64,000 nucleotides of DNA from Natrinema marinum. GTDB lineage: Archaea; Halobacteriota; Halobacteria; Halobacteriales; Natrialbaceae. The stretch lies in assembly GCF_024296685.1 (NCBI RefSeq), contig NZ_CP100763.1:3596001-3660000 (forward strand). Direction: 5' to 3'. The notes under the pieces are model-generated. The model was not told the origin of the DNA. It saw only the letters and a program-made list of their open reading frames with translations, and searched no databases. Positions 34,070 to 43,190 of the stretch are shown piece by piece. Position 1 is the first letter of the stretch; the number at the start of each line of letters is the position of its first letter. The translations under genes were made by a program, and so were the position numbers.

Positions 34070-36226
34070 ATGAGCCACGACGAGTTTCCGACGGAGCACC
34101 CCGCCGTCGTGACCTGCGGGTTGCCCTACGCCAACGGCGACCTGCACATCGGTCACCTGCGGGGGTACATCGGTGCAGACGCCTTCAGCCGCGCGCTCGA
34201 GACGCTGGGCCAGGAGACGGCCTACGTCTGCGGCTCGGACATGCACGGCACGCCGGTCGCCGTCAACGCCGAGCAGGAGGGCGTCGACCCCGAGGACTTC
34301 GCGCTGGAGTGGCACGAACAGTACGAGGAGACGTTCCCGCAGTTCAACGTCGAGTTCGACAACTACGGCCACACCCACGACGCGACCAACACCGAACTGA
34401 CGCAGGAGATCGTCCGCACGTTAGACGAAGAGGGCTACATCTACGAGAAGGAGATCCAGGTGGCCTACGACCCCGAGGCCGACCAGTACCTCCCCGACCG
34501 CTACGTCGAGGGGACCTGTCCCTACTGCGGCGCGAAGGCCCGCGGCGACGAGTGCGACGAGGGCTGCCAGCGCCACTTGGAGCCCGGCGAGGTCGAGGAC
34601 CCGACGAGCACGATTACGGGCAACCCCGCGGAGTACCGCGAGCGGACCCACAAGTTCTTCGAGGTCTCGGAGTTCGCGGAGTTCCTCACCGACTTTCTGG
34701 ACGGCCTCGAGGGGACTTCGAACGCCCGCAACCAGCCCCGGCAGTGGATCGAAGACGGCCTGCAGGACTGGTGTATCACCCGTGACATGGACTGGGGGAT
34801 CGATTACCCTACCGCCGACGGGGAGGACAGCGTTGCTCCGGAGGAGCAACGAGAGGGAGGCGGCGAAGCCGCCGACGAAAGCGATCTCGTCCTCTACGTC
34901 TGGGTCGACGCGCCGATCGAGTACATCTCGAGTTCGAAGCAGTACACGGAGCGCGTCGGCGCGGACGAGTACGACTGGGAGCAGGTCTGGAAGGGCGACG
35001 GCGAGATCGTCCACGTCATCGGTCGAGACATCATCCAGCACCACACGATCTTCTGGCCGGCGATGCTCGAGGGTGCGGGCTACAACAAACCGCGCGGGAT
35101 CGCCGCGACCGGCTTCATCACGATCAACGGGAAGGGGCTCTCGACCAGCCGGAATCGGGCGATATGGGCGAAAGAGTACCTCGAAGAAGGCTTCCACCCC
35201 GACCTGCTGCGGTACTACCTGACGACGACCGGCGGCCTCCAGCAGGACGTCGACTTCTCGTGGGAGGCGTTCCAGGAGAAGGTCAACGGCGAACTCGTCG
35301 GCACCGTCGGCAACTTCTGGTATCGCTCGTTGCTCTTTGCCTACCGCAACTACGAGGGGACGCCGGATGCGGACGTCTCTGCGGAGGTCCGCGAGCGCAT
35401 CGAGGGTGCCATCGGCGACGCCCGCGAGAGCGTCAACGACTACGACCTCCGCGGGATCGGCCGGGCGGCCACCCGACTCGCCCAGTTCGGCAACGAGTAC
35501 ATCCAGCGCAACGAGCCCTGGAAGCTCACCGACGACGAGCCCGAGAAAGCGGCGCAGGTCATCCGCGACTGCGTCCAGATCGCCAAGGCCATCGGCGTCC
35601 TCTTGGAGCCGATCACCCCCGACAAGGCCCAGCGGCTCTGGGAGCAACTCGGCGAGAACGGCGCGGTCGCGGACGCCCACCTCGAGGATGCGCTCGAGGC
35701 CCCGCCGCGGCGCTTCGAGGAGCCCGGCGAACTGTTCGGCAAGATCGAGGACGACCGCGTCGCGGCGCTCACCGAAAAACTCGAGGAGCGCGTCGAGGCC
35801 GCCGCCGGCGATGACGAATCGGACGACGCGGAAACCGAAAGCGACGACACCGCCGCGGACGAAGCCGAGGGTATGACGGACACCGACGACCTCGAGGCGC
35901 TCGCCGACGAGCGGATCGGCTTCGACGACTTTCAAGAGCTGGACATCCGCGTCGGCCGGATCGAGTCGGCCGAGGGAATCGAGGGTGCGGACGACCTTGC
36001 GCGCCTCGAGGTCGATATCGGCTTCGAGACGCGCCAGGTCGTCGCGGGAATCAAGCAACTCCACGACCTCGACGAACTGCCGGGCGAGAAGTGCATCCTG
36101 CTGACGAACATGGAGAAAGCGGAGCTGTTCGGCGTCGAGTCCAACGGGATGATCCTCGCGGCCGGCGAAGAGGCGGATCTGCTGACGACCCACGGCGACG
36201 CTGCGGTCGGCGAGAAAGTCCGATAG
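34070..36226 (+). CDS. metG: Methionyl-tRNA synthetase with C-terminal tRNA-binding domain
   Basis: 718 aa from the ATG at 34070, 27 bases after a GTTTTACG box. The class I signatures are YANGDLHIGHLRGYIGADAFSR (HIGH) and FITINGKGLSTSRNRAIWAKEYL (KGLSTS). A four-Cys zinc knuckle is at CPYCGAKARGDECDEGC near residue 150. The anticodon domain follows, then an acidic linker and a C-terminal EMAP/Trbp111-type tRNA-binding domain (IGFDDFQELDIRVGRIESAEGIEGADDLARLEVDIGF). It charges tRNA-Met. A 14-residue-or-so insertion made of palindromic DNA lies near residues 255-268 (SVAPEEQREGGGEAADE). Confidence 0.96.
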   Translation: MSHDEFPTEHPAVVTCGLPYANGDLHIGHLRGYIGADAFSRALETLGQETAYVCGSDMHGTPVAVNAEQEGVDPEDFALEWHEQYEETFPQFNVEFDNYGHTHDATNTELTQEIVRTLDEEGYIYEKEIQVAYDPEADQYLPDRYVEGTCPYCGAKARGDECDEGCQRHLEPGEVEDPTSTITGNPAEYRERTHKFFEVSEFAEFLTDFLDGLEGTSNARNQPRQWIEDGLQDWCITRDMDWGIDYPTADGEDSVAPEEQREGGGEAADESDLVLYVWVDAPIEYISSSKQYTERVGADEYDWEQVWKGDGEIVHVIGRDIIQHHTIFWPAMLEGAGYNKPRGIAATGFITINGKGLSTSRNRAIWAKEYLEEGFHPDLLRYYLTTTGGLQQDVDFSWEAFQEKVNGELVGTVGNFWYRSLLFAYRNYEGTPDADVSAEVRERIEGAIGDARESVNDYDLRGIGRAATRLAQFGNEYIQRNEPWKLTDDEPEKAAQVIRDCVQIAKAIGVLLEPITPDKAQRLWEQLGENGAVADAHLEDALEAPPRRFEEPGELFGKIEDDRVAALTEKLEERVEAAAGDDESDDAETESDDTAADEAEGMTDTDDLEALADERIGFDDFQELDIRVGRIESAEGIEGADDLARLEVDIGFETRQVVAGIKQLHDLDELPGEKCILLTNMEKAELFGVESNGMILAAGEEADLLTTHGDAAVGEKVR
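34832..34873 (+). repeat. Palindromic insertion inside metG
   Basis: GTTGCTCCGGAGGAGCAAC (34832-34850) is a perfect 8-3-8 inverted repeat, and GGCGGCGAAGCCGCC (34859-34873) is a perfect 6-3-6 one. They follow each other inside the metG coding frame and keep it open. The encoded residues look foreign to MetG, which normally runs straight from the GIDYP region to LYVWVDAPIEY. Confidence 0.6.
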
Positions 36227-36350
36227 ACGCGTCAGATTCGGGACTACGAGCGGCTCGCGCCGCCGTGGCCGGCGTCGCCGTCCGCCGCTTGCCACCATCT
36301 GTCAATTCGCCTCAAATATTCATATTAGTCTAGGTGTGTTACAACTACGC

Positions 36351-36521
36351 ATGACACAGAGCGATGGGCGCTTTCGAGGTCTGGTCGGGTGGGAAACGAG
36401 AGCGAACTCGGTTTCGCGGTTACCGACCGGCTTCGGCTCTCGAGAAGTGACAGCGCTGGTCGTAATCGCCGCCTCGCTGTTTTCCGTTATCACGCTCGGG
36501 AACCTCGCCGGCCTCTGGTGA
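36351..36521 (+). CDS. 56-aa single-helix membrane protein
   Basis: From the ATG at 36351 (MTQSDGRFRGLVGWETRANS) with one C-terminal transmembrane helix EVTALVVIAASLFSVITLGNLAGL. A TATA-like CATATTAG (36321-36328) lies about 27 bases upstream. A longer upstream reading exists but has no promoter support. Many haloarchaea have a tiny protein of this shape; function unknown. It lies between metG and the GYD gene. Confidence 0.55.
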   Translation: MTQSDGRFRGLVGWETRANSVSRLPTGFGSREVTALVVIAASLFSVITLGNLAGLW

Positions 36522-36598
36522 CGACTTGGGTCGGGCCGCGGCCCTCGTAGCGGGTCCGGTGTGCCGTCGTCCCGTCGAATGGACGACGACCGCCCGGC

Positions 36599-36886
36599 TC
36601 AGATCTCGTCGACCAGATTCGCGAAGTCGTCGGTGTCGACGAGCTCCATCGTCTCGCCCTCGAGGCCGTGACGGCGCAGCGTCAGGGCCGATTTGAACGC
36701 GGCCTCGCGGTCGCCCGCCTCGAAGACGATCAGGAAGTCGTGCCGTCCGAGGGCGGCGTAGGAGTCGATCAGCTCCGAGTTGTGCTGCTCGAACTCCGTT
36801 TTGATCTCGCCCCAGATCGACGCCAATTCCTGTGCGTTCTGAACGTCGCGGTCGTCGAGATCGACGAGGGCTGCGTAGGTTGGCAT
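36599..36886 (-). CDS. GYD domain protein
   Basis: 95 aa, full length for the family. [95 protein letters not shown]. The [10 protein letters not shown] strand and the AALGRYD-like motif define GYD, a ferredoxin-like small domain related to dimeric alpha/beta barrels. Role unknown, soluble. Transcribed opposite to pyk. Confidence 0.9.
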   Translation of the reverse strand: MPTYAALVDLDDRDVQNAQELASIWGEIKTEFEQHNSELIDSYAALGRHDFLIVFEAGDREAAFKSALTLRRHGLEGETMELVDTDDFANLVDEI

Positions 36887-37030
36887 GTCCGACCGGAGGG
36901 CCGATCCGGGGAAAACGGTTGGCGTGGCGAGCGACGGGAGCGTCGGACTGGTGTCGGAGGCGGCCGTGACAGGTGACGGAACCGATGGACGGCGGCTCGA
37001 GACTGGTACTCGAGTGCAGGTGAGCGGCCA

Positions 37031-37040
37031 GCTTTTAGGC
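37031..37040 (+). promoter_or_regulatory. Promoter box of pyk
   Basis: GCTTTTAGGC centred about 27 bases before the pyk ATG, the leaderless signature of this genome. Confidence 0.5.
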
Positions 37041-37062
37041 CGTGCTGGCGCTACCCCTCGAC

Positions 37063-38829
37063 ATGAGAAACGCGAAGATCGTCTGCACGCTGGGCCCGGC
37101 GTCGAACGACCGGGCGTCGATCCGGGACCTCGCCGCCGCCGGGATGTCCGTCGCGCGGCTGAACGCGAGTCACGGGAGTCGCGAACAACGGGCCGACGTG
37201 ATCGACCGCGTCCGCGCGGTCGACGGGGAGCGCACGGAACCCGTCGCGGTCATGCTCGATCTGCAGGGCCCCGAGATCCGAACCGCGCCGCTGCCCGACG
37301 GCGCGACGGTCTCGGTGGAGACGGGCTCGGAGGTCCGATTCGTCGAGGGCGACGAGGCTACCGCGGAGACGATCGGGCTCTCGCTGTCCGTCGACGCCGT
37401 CGAGGCTGGCGATCGGATCCTGCTCGACGACGGGCTGATCGAGACCACCGTCCTCGCAAACGAGGGAGACGCGGTTCGTGCGCGGGTCGACACCGGCGGC
37501 GAGTTGGGCGGCCGCAAAGGCGTGAACGTCCCCGGCGTCGACCTCGATCTCGATGTCGTCACGGAGTCGGATCGGAAAGACCTCGAGCTGGCCGCCGAGA
37601 AGGGCGTCGACTTCGTCGCGGCGAGTTTCGTCCGCGACGCCGGCGACGTCTACGAGGTCAGCGAGGTTTTGGAGGACGCGGGCGCGGAGATCCCGGTCGT
37701 CGCGAAGATCGAGCGCGCCGGCGCGGTGGAGAACTTAGACGAACTCGTCGACGCCGCCTACGGCGTGATGGTCGCGCGCGGCGATCTCGGCGTGGAGTGT
37801 CCAATGGAGGACGTGCCGATGATCCAGAAACGGATCATCCGCAAGTGCCGCGAGGCGGGCCGGCCGGTCATCACGGCAACGGAGATGCTCGACTCGATGG
37901 TCCACGCGCGCCGGCCGACGCGGGCGGAGGCCTCGGACGTGGCCAACGCCGTCCTCGATGGCACCGACGCGGTCATGCTGTCGGCCGAGACCGCGGTCGG
38001 TGACCACCCCGTCGCCGTCGTCGACGCGATGGACAGCATCGTCCGGCAGGTCGAGACCTCCGAGGAGTACGACGAACTGCTCGAGCAACGCGTTCCCGCC
38101 TCGGGCGAGGCGCGGACGGATGCGCTGGCTCGCTCGGCGCGGTTTCTGGCGCGAGATATCGACGCCGACGCCGTCGTCGCGGCGACCGAATCCGGCTACA
38201 CGGCCCTGAAGACGGCGAAGTATCGGCCCGGGATGCCGGTCGTCGCCTCGACGCCGAGTCAGGCGGTGCGCCGTCGCCTCGCGCTGACTTGGGGCGTGAC
38301 GCCGCTGTACGCACACGTCTCCGATCAGGGTGCGGGGGCCGTCGTCGAGAAGGCCGTCCAGTCGGCGCTGGACGCCGGCATCGCCGAGAGCGGCGACACC
38401 GTCGTCGTCCTCTGTGGCATGATGACCGAACTCGAGGGGGCGAATACGACGAACATGCTGAAGGTCCACGTCGCTGCGGAGGCGCTGACGACCGGCCGGG
38501 TCGTCGTCGAAGGTCGGGCGACCGGCCCACTTGTCCGGCTCACCGACGGCGACCTCTCGGACGTGCCCGATGGCGCGATACTCGCGCTGCCCGCCGACTT
38601 CGACGAGGAGTTCGCGGGCGACGCCACCCGGATCGGCGGCATCGCCGACGCCCAGCGTGGAATGACGGGGTATCCGGCGCTGATCGCCCGCGAACTCGCC
38701 CTCCCGATGATCAGCGACGCGGACCTCGCGGACCTCTCCGGGCTCGAGGACGGCGAGACCGTCACCCTCGACGCCGAACGCGGCGTCGTCTACGGCGGCG
38801 ATATCGGCGATTCCCACGAGCGAGCCTGA
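37063..38829 (+). CDS. pyk: Pyruvate kinase
   Basis: 588 aa from the ATG at 37063, with a GCTTTTAGG box 23-32 bases upstream. [38 protein letters not shown], then [70 protein letters not shown] and [50 protein letters not shown] give the catalytic core with its Lys. Beyond the usual 480 residues is a PEP-utiliser-type swivelling domain (about 480-588, [18 protein letters not shown] and [27 protein letters not shown]). It makes pyruvate and ATP from PEP at the end of glycolysis. Confidence 0.96.
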   Translation: MRNAKIVCTLGPASNDRASIRDLAAAGMSVARLNASHGSREQRADVIDRVRAVDGERTEPVAVMLDLQGPEIRTAPLPDGATVSVETGSEVRFVEGDEATAETIGLSLSVDAVEAGDRILLDDGLIETTVLANEGDAVRARVDTGGELGGRKGVNVPGVDLDLDVVTESDRKDLELAAEKGVDFVAASFVRDAGDVYEVSEVLEDAGAEIPVVAKIERAGAVENLDELVDAAYGVMVARGDLGVECPMEDVPMIQKRIIRKCREAGRPVITATEMLDSMVHARRPTRAEASDVANAVLDGTDAVMLSAETAVGDHPVAVVDAMDSIVRQVETSEEYDELLEQRVPASGEARTDALARSARFLARDIDADAVVAATESGYTALKTAKYRPGMPVVASTPSQAVRRRLALTWGVTPLYAHVSDQGAGAVVEKAVQSALDAGIAESGDTVVVLCGMMTELEGANTTNMLKVHVAAEALTTGRVVVEGRATGPLVRLTDGDLSDVPDGAILALPADFDEEFAGDATRIGGIADAQRGMTGYPALIARELALPMISDADLADLSGLEDGETVTLDAERGVVYGGDIGDSHERA

Positions 38830-38895
38830 ACCACGACGCCCCCGACCGTCTCGCCGAGCCACGGGTTTTTGACGGCGGGGCCGTTACGGTCGGGT

Positions 38896-39357
38896 ATGGC
38901 AGACGATTCGTCCGGACGCGACGAGGTCGACGACGGCTGGGGTGAGCCGTCGGCGATGGAGCCGGACGCCGGCCCGACGGCCGATTCGAGCGACGAGTGG
39001 GGCGCCCGCGACGGCACCGAGCGGCCGGCCGCGAGCGACCGCCGAGACGACGAGGCCCGTGACGACGGCTGGGACGGGATTCCGATCGATCTCTCCGGCT
39101 CGAGCGAGGCCGACGAGGAGGGCGACGCTGACGAGGACGCGTACACGCCCGAAGCGAACTCGACGCCGATCGATCTCTCCGGCTCGAGCGAGGCCGACGA
39201 GGAGGGCGACGCTGACGAGGACGCGTACACGCCCGAAGCGAACTCGACGCCGATCGAACCCGGCGACCCGGACCTCGAGAACGTGCTGTTCGTGATCTTG
39301 GGGGCGATCGCGATGGTGCTCGTTTTCGTCCGGCTGATTTCCATTCCGCTCGGCTGA
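38896..39357 (+). CDS. Acidic membrane protein with duplicated segment (DUF7312-like)
   Basis: 153 aa from the ATG at 38896, about 27 bases after a GGTTTTTGACG box. Most of the protein is very acidic (many Asp, Glu, Ser, Ala), ending in one transmembrane helix LENVLFVILGAIAMVLVFVRLI. In the middle, a 28-residue block containing PIDLSGSSEADEEGDADED is present twice, encoded by a perfect DNA duplication. The helix and acidic domain resemble the Halobacteria DUF7312 family, which I recall only by shape. The protein probably sits in the membrane with the acidic part outside or inside; function unknown. Confidence 0.7.
   Translation: MADDSSGRDEVDDGWGEPSAMEPDAGPTADSSDEWGARDGTERPAASDRRDDEARDDGWDGIPIDLSGSSEADEEGDADEDAYTPEANSTPIDLSGSSEADEEGDADEDAYTPEANSTPIEPGDPDLENVLFVILGAIAMVLVFVRLISIPLG
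39082..39249 (+). repeat. Perfect 84-base tandem duplication
   Basis: Bases 39082-39165 are repeated exactly at 39166-39249, plus eight more matching bases, in frame, so 28 codons are doubled inside the acidic protein. No substitution is seen between the copies, which implies a very recent event or ongoing copy-number change. Confidence 0.85.
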
Positions 39358-39447
39358 CCGGCCCCGCGGACCGGCCCGCGTTCCCTCGATACGTTCGTTC
39401 TTGGTACGCTGTAAACATTTAATTCGGACGAGACCTAACCGCCGCAC

Positions 39448-40059
39448 ATGGTCGAATCCCTCGTGGGGAATGCGCCGTTGCTGTTGCTGGTCGTGGGGCT
39501 CGTACTGATGGTGCTCGAGGCCCTCTCCCCGGGGGCACATCTCATCGTCATCGGGATCGCCTTAGTCGGTGCCGGGCTCGTCGGGCTGCTCTTTCCGCCC
39601 GCGGCGAGCCCGTTCGTACTGGCCGCGCTGACGCTCGCCATCGGGCTCGCCGCGGCCTACGTCTACCGCGAGTTCGACTTCTACGGCGGGAAAGGCACCG
39701 CCCGCACGACGGATTCCGACTCGCTCGCCGGGACGACGGGCTACGTCACCGAGACCGTCACGACCCGCAGCGGCGAGGTGAAACTCGACGAGGGCGGATT
39801 CGCTCCGTATTACAGCGCGCGGACGACCGACGGCACGATCGAGGAGGGCAAGGAGATCATCGTCCTCGACCCCGGCGGCGGCAACGTGCTCACCGTCGAA
39901 TCGCTCGATTCGATCGGAGAAGACGACATCGACCGCGCGCTCGCTCGGGAACGAGCGGCCGCCGAATCCCGGGATCGAGAGGCCGCAGACGGCGGCGACG
40001 CAGTCGACGACGTGCCGTCGGACGCCGATCGCGAGACCGAGACGGAACGGTCCGACTGA
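39448..40059 (+). CDS. NfeD family membrane protein
   Basis: 203 aa. Three helices (LLLLVVGLVLMVLEALSPGAHLIVIGIALVGAGLVGLLF, PFVLAALTLAIGLAAAYVYREF) then a soluble OB-fold part with SLAGTTGYVTETVTTRSGEVKLDEGGFAPYYSARTTDGTIEEGKEIIVLDPGGGNVLTVESLD, matching the NfeD C-terminal domain. NfeD proteins pair with SPFH/stomatin proteins, and here the SPFH gene follows on the same strand 72 bases away. The pair is thought to organise membrane domains and quality control. A TTTAATT box (39418-39424) is about 27 bases before the ATG. Confidence 0.92.
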   Translation: MVESLVGNAPLLLLVVGLVLMVLEALSPGAHLIVIGIALVGAGLVGLLFPPAASPFVLAALTLAIGLAAAYVYREFDFYGGKGTARTTDSDSLAGTTGYVTETVTTRSGEVKLDEGGFAPYYSARTTDGTIEEGKEIIVLDPGGGNVLTVESLDSIGEDDIDRALARERAAAESRDREAADGGDAVDDVPSDADRETETERSD

Positions 40060-40131
40060 GCCGTGACATCCGGTCACAAATGTTGGGGAAATAAGGGAAC
40101 GCTTTTGGCCCCCCCGCCGTAACCCCGAAAT

Positions 40132-41313
40132 ATGATCGCACAATTGTTCCCCCTGCAAACCACCGGCGGTATCCTGCTGGTCGTCGGTGCCCTCATCCTC
40201 GTCGTCGTCGTCGCCGCGTTGCTCAGCGCGGTCGAGATCGTCGACGCCTACGAGAAACGTGCCCTCACTGTCTTCGGCGAGTACCGCAAACTGCTCGAGC
40301 CGGGGATCAACCTCGTCCCGCCGTTCGTCTCGAACACGTACGCGTTCGACATGCGTACGCAAACCCTGGACGTGCCCCGGCAGGAAGCGATCACCCGCGA
40401 TAACTCGCCGGTGACCGCCGACGCCGTCGTCTACATCAAGGTGATGGACGCCAAGAAGGCGTTCCTCCAGGTCGACGACTACAAACGCGCCGTCTCGAAC
40501 CTCGCCCAGACCACCCTGCGCGCCGTGCTGGGCGACATGGAACTCGACGACACGCTCAACAAGCGCCAAGAGATCAACGCCCGCATCCGCGAGGAACTCG
40601 ACGAACCCACCGACGAGTGGGGCATCCGCGTCGAGTCCGTCGAGGTCCGCGAGGTCAACCCCTCGAAGGACGTCCAGCGCGCGATGGAGCAACAGACCTC
40701 CGCCGAGCGGAAACGCCGCGCCATGATCCTCGAGGCCCAGGGTGAACGCCGCAGCGCCGTCGAGAAAGCGGAAGGTGACAAACAGAGCGAGATCATCCGC
40801 GCTCAGGGTGAAAAGCAGAGCCAGATCCTCGAGGCGCAAGGTGACGCGATTTCGACCGTCCTGCGAGCCCGATCGGCCGAATCGATGGGCGAACGCGCGG
40901 TCATCGACAAGGGAATGGAGACGCTGGCCGACATCGGTCAGGGCGAGTCCACGACGTTCGTCCTGCCGCAGGAACTCTCCTCGTTGGTCGGCCGCTACGG
41001 CAAGCACCTCTCGGGTAGCGACGTCAAGGAGAACGGCCACGAACTCGAGAGCCGCGAGTTCGACGAGGAGACTCGCGAACTGATCGGACTGGACGACATC
41101 GCCGAGATCATCGGCGAGATCGACCAAGAGGCCGACATGGATGTCGAAGCGATGGAACAAGAAGCCCAAGCGATCAAGGAAGGCAAGGATCCCGCGGAGA
41201 TCTCCGACCCCGACGAGGTCATCGAGGAGATGGATCAGGACTTCCAGAGCCAGGCCGACGGCGGCACCGAGATGCCGGCCGACGACGCGGACGGCTCGTC
41301 CTCGAGCGACTGA
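40132..41313 (+). CDS. SPFH domain (stomatin/prohibitin-like) protein
   Basis: 393 aa. One N-terminal helix (GGILLVVGALILVVVVAALLSAVEIV) then the SPFH core: AYEKRALTVFGEYRKLLEPGINLVPPFVSNTYAFDMRTQTLDVPRQEAITRDNSPVTADAVVYIKVMD and RETLRAVLGDMELDDTLNKRQEINARIREELDEPTDEWGIRVESVEVREVNPSKDVQRAMEQQTSAERKRRAMIL-type sequence. A long Ala/Glu/Gln coiled coil follows (LEAQGERRSAVEKAEGDKQSEI), and an acidic tail. Stomatin-like proteins oligomerise on membranes and associate with NfeD. GCTTTTGG (40101-40108) precedes the ATG by about 27 bases. Confidence 0.95.
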   Translation: MIAQLFPLQTTGGILLVVGALILVVVVAALLSAVEIVDAYEKRALTVFGEYRKLLEPGINLVPPFVSNTYAFDMRTQTLDVPRQEAITRDNSPVTADAVVYIKVMDAKKAFLQVDDYKRAVSNLAQTTLRAVLGDMELDDTLNKRQEINARIREELDEPTDEWGIRVESVEVREVNPSKDVQRAMEQQTSAERKRRAMILEAQGERRSAVEKAEGDKQSEIIRAQGEKQSQILEAQGDAISTVLRARSAESMGERAVIDKGMETLADIGQGESTTFVLPQELSSLVGRYGKHLSGSDVKENGHELESREFDEETRELIGLDDIAEIIGEIDQEADMDVEAMEQEAQAIKEGKDPAEISDPDEVIEEMDQDFQSQADGGTEMPADDADGSSSSD

Positions 41314-41489
41314 CGCCGTTTCGCGGCGGCGTTCGATCGACCGCCGTATTTTTCCCGCTGTTCACCGCGGGTAAGACGTGACTACCGACCACGATCGGGA
41401 CTGGTAGCGCCGCTAACCGGTCGTATTCGGAGAACAAACCGGAGCGAAACCTGTTTTACGGGCCATCCCTTTGGGAGGGGTAGGTAGTT

Positions 41490-42107
41490 ATGACATCGCC
41501 TGACGGGGTCGACGACAACAAACGAGCGACCCTGCGCCGATTCGCCGCCCTCGGCGCCGCATCCCCGCTGGTCGGACTCTCGGACTCAGCCGCGGCTGAC
41601 GCGGGAGAAAGCGACGCCCGCGACGCGATCGCGGGCTATCTCTCGACGACGCCCGGCGCCCACTTCTCCAAGATCCGTGACGATCTCCAGCTCGGCACCG
41701 GCGAGACCCAACACCACCTCCGGCGGCTCGAGGAGGTCGGCGCCATCGAGCGCTATCGCGACGGCGACTACAAGCGGTTCGTCACGGCCGGTCGCTTCGA
41801 CGAGTTCGAGAAACGGGCGCTGGGCTATCTCCGCCGGGAGACCCCTCGCGGGATGTTGATCGAACTCCTCCTCGAGCCGGATGCGACGGCAGGCGACCTC
41901 GCGACGGCGCTCGATGTCTCGCCGCCGACGGTCAGCAAGTACGCGGGCGAACTCGAGGAAGCGGGGCTGCTCTCTCGCGACGACGGCTACGCGGTCGAAC
42001 GCCCCGAGACTGTCCTGGTGCTGGTCGTCCGCCACGCGGACTCTTTCGGCGACCGGGCGCGGACGCTCGCCCGGAACGCGGACCAGTTCCTCTCGTACGA
42101 AGGGTAA
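41490..42107 (+). CDS. wHTH regulator with a Tat-like N terminus
   Basis: 205 aa. Residues 10-35 (NKRATLRRFAALGAASPLVGLSDSAAA) look like a twin-arginine or signal sequence with an AxA-like cleavage site. Two winged helices follow: GYLSTTPGAHFSKIRDDLQLGTGETQHHLRRLEEVGAIERYRDGDYKRF and LGYLRRETPRGMLIELLLEPDATAGDLATALDVSPPTVSKYAGELEEAGLLSRDDG. DNA-binding domains are not normally exported, so the N terminus may be an anchor. GGGAGGGG (41473-41480) 10 bases before the ATG is a plausible Shine-Dalgarno. Same-strand neighbour of the SPFH gene, 176 bases apart. Confidence 0.75.
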   Translation: MTSPDGVDDNKRATLRRFAALGAASPLVGLSDSAAADAGESDARDAIAGYLSTTPGAHFSKIRDDLQLGTGETQHHLRRLEEVGAIERYRDGDYKRFVTAGRFDEFEKRALGYLRRETPRGMLIELLLEPDATAGDLATALDVSPPTVSKYAGELEEAGLLSRDDGYAVERPETVLVLVVRHADSFGDRARTLARNADQFLSYEG

Positions 42108-42147
42108 AATCCTGTTTTCGCGGGGTAGTACCGTATTACCCGTCGGC

Positions 42148-42807
42148 TCAGACCGACTCGACGATGTCTAGAAGCCCCCGTAGCGACTCGAGCTCGTAGG
42201 TCGCGTCCGCGGGCCGTTCGAGGTCGCGGTTGTGCGGGCGCCGGACGAACGCGGTCTCGAGGCCGGCGGCCTCTCCGGCCGTCACGTCCTTCGGCGAGTC
42301 ACCGACGTAGATCCCGTCGCTGACGCCGAGTTTCTCGAGGGCGTCCTCGATGTAGTATGGATCGGGCTTGCGCCGCTCGTACCCCTCGAACGTGGGGTCG
42401 CGGCCGCGGACGACGTCGAAGTCGAACCCGAAGCGCTCGGCGACGAACTCGGCGGTCTCGTGGCGGTTGTTCGTGACGAGGCCGATCGTCGTCCGCTCGC
42501 CGAGGTCGTGGATCGCCTCGATGTCGTCGTAGACCCCGCGCTCGCCGGCCCGAAGCCGGTCGTGGGTCCCCTCGGAGGCGTACGCCTCTTTCAACTCCCA
42601 GTACCGCGCGAGGTCGATCTCGAGGTCGGCGCAGTGCTCCCGAATGCGTTCGTGCTCGTGGCGTCTGAAATCCCGGCGCTGGGACGGGGTCGGATCGGCC
42701 TCGAGATCCTCAAGCGCGGCGTCGGCGGCGTCGGCGTAGACGTGTGGGTGGGTTCGAGGTCCCTCGAGGACGATCCCGTCCATATCGAAGACGACTGGCA
42801 GCGTCAT
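42148..42807 (-). CDS. HAD-like phosphatase
   Basis: 219 aa. The HAD motif I is VVFDMDGIVLEG (Asp nucleophile and second Asp), then motif II LVTNN, a Lys-bearing motif III (RRKPDPYYIEDALEKL) and motif IV IYVGDSPKDVTAGEAAGLETAF (GDSxxD). It belongs to the subfamily of phosphoglycolate-phosphatase-like enzymes. Substrate unknown; such proteins are candidates for the missing phosphatase of the pentose bisphosphate route but nothing links this gene to it. Cytosolic. Confidence 0.92.
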   Translation of the reverse strand: MTLPVVFDMDGIVLEGPRTHPHVYADAADAALEDLEADPTPSQRRDFRRHEHERIREHCADLEIDLARYWELKEAYASEGTHDRLRAGERGVYDDIEAIHDLGERTTIGLVTNNRHETAEFVAERFGFDFDVVRGRDPTFEGYERRKPDPYYIEDALEKLGVSDGIYVGDSPKDVTAGEAAGLETAFVRRPHNRDLERPADATYELESLRGLLDIVESV

Positions 42808-42922
42808 CTATCGCGTACGTCGGGCCACAATCAAAAGAGCGTTCGGCGTCGAGGCGTCCGGCGCCGACGCTGTCGGTGCGATCGGAAAACAGAAACCAGA
42901 CCACTGCTCGCCGCGTTTCGGC

Positions 42923-43156
42923 CTAAACGTCGACTTTCCAGGTCGTGCTCGAGGAGTAACCCCATTTTTCGATCTCGACATCGTACTCGCCTTCCTGGAG
43001 CGCGGTGATGTTCGAGCCGACCTCTTTCGCCGTCATCCCGAGTTCTTGGCCGATGAGGCGGGATTTGAAGTACGTCTTCGTCGCCGCGTTCTCGCGGAGG
43101 TACTCCAGAATCCGCTGTTGTTTACTCGTGAGGTCGGGGGCCATTGCAGTGCTCAT
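42923..43156 (-). CDS. DUF7123-like small HTH protein
   Basis: 77 aa from the ATG at 43156 (MSTAMAPDLTSKQQRILEYLRENAATKTYFKSRLIGQELGMTAKEVGSNITALQEGEYDVEIEKWGYSSSTTWKVDV). It has a winged helix: SKQQRILEYLRENAATKTYFKSRLIGQELGMTAKEVGSNITAL, then a beta wing EIEKWGYSSSTTWKV. Halobacteria-specific; probably DNA-binding, possibly a general regulator. An earlier open frame upstream is a shadow. Upstream lies an imperfect 17-base direct repeat (43191/43271), perhaps its operator. Confidence 0.8.
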   Translation of the reverse strand: MSTAMAPDLTSKQQRILEYLRENAATKTYFKSRLIGQELGMTAKEVGSNITALQEGEYDVEIEKWGYSSSTTWKVDV

Positions 43157-43190
43157 ACACGGTCGGACGACAGGAACGCCCTTAGGGGGT

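Noticed and set aside
34421-36298. 625-codon minus-strand frame opposite metG
   Set aside because: Val/Leu/Arg-rich low-information translation, exactly opposite an unmistakable MetG.
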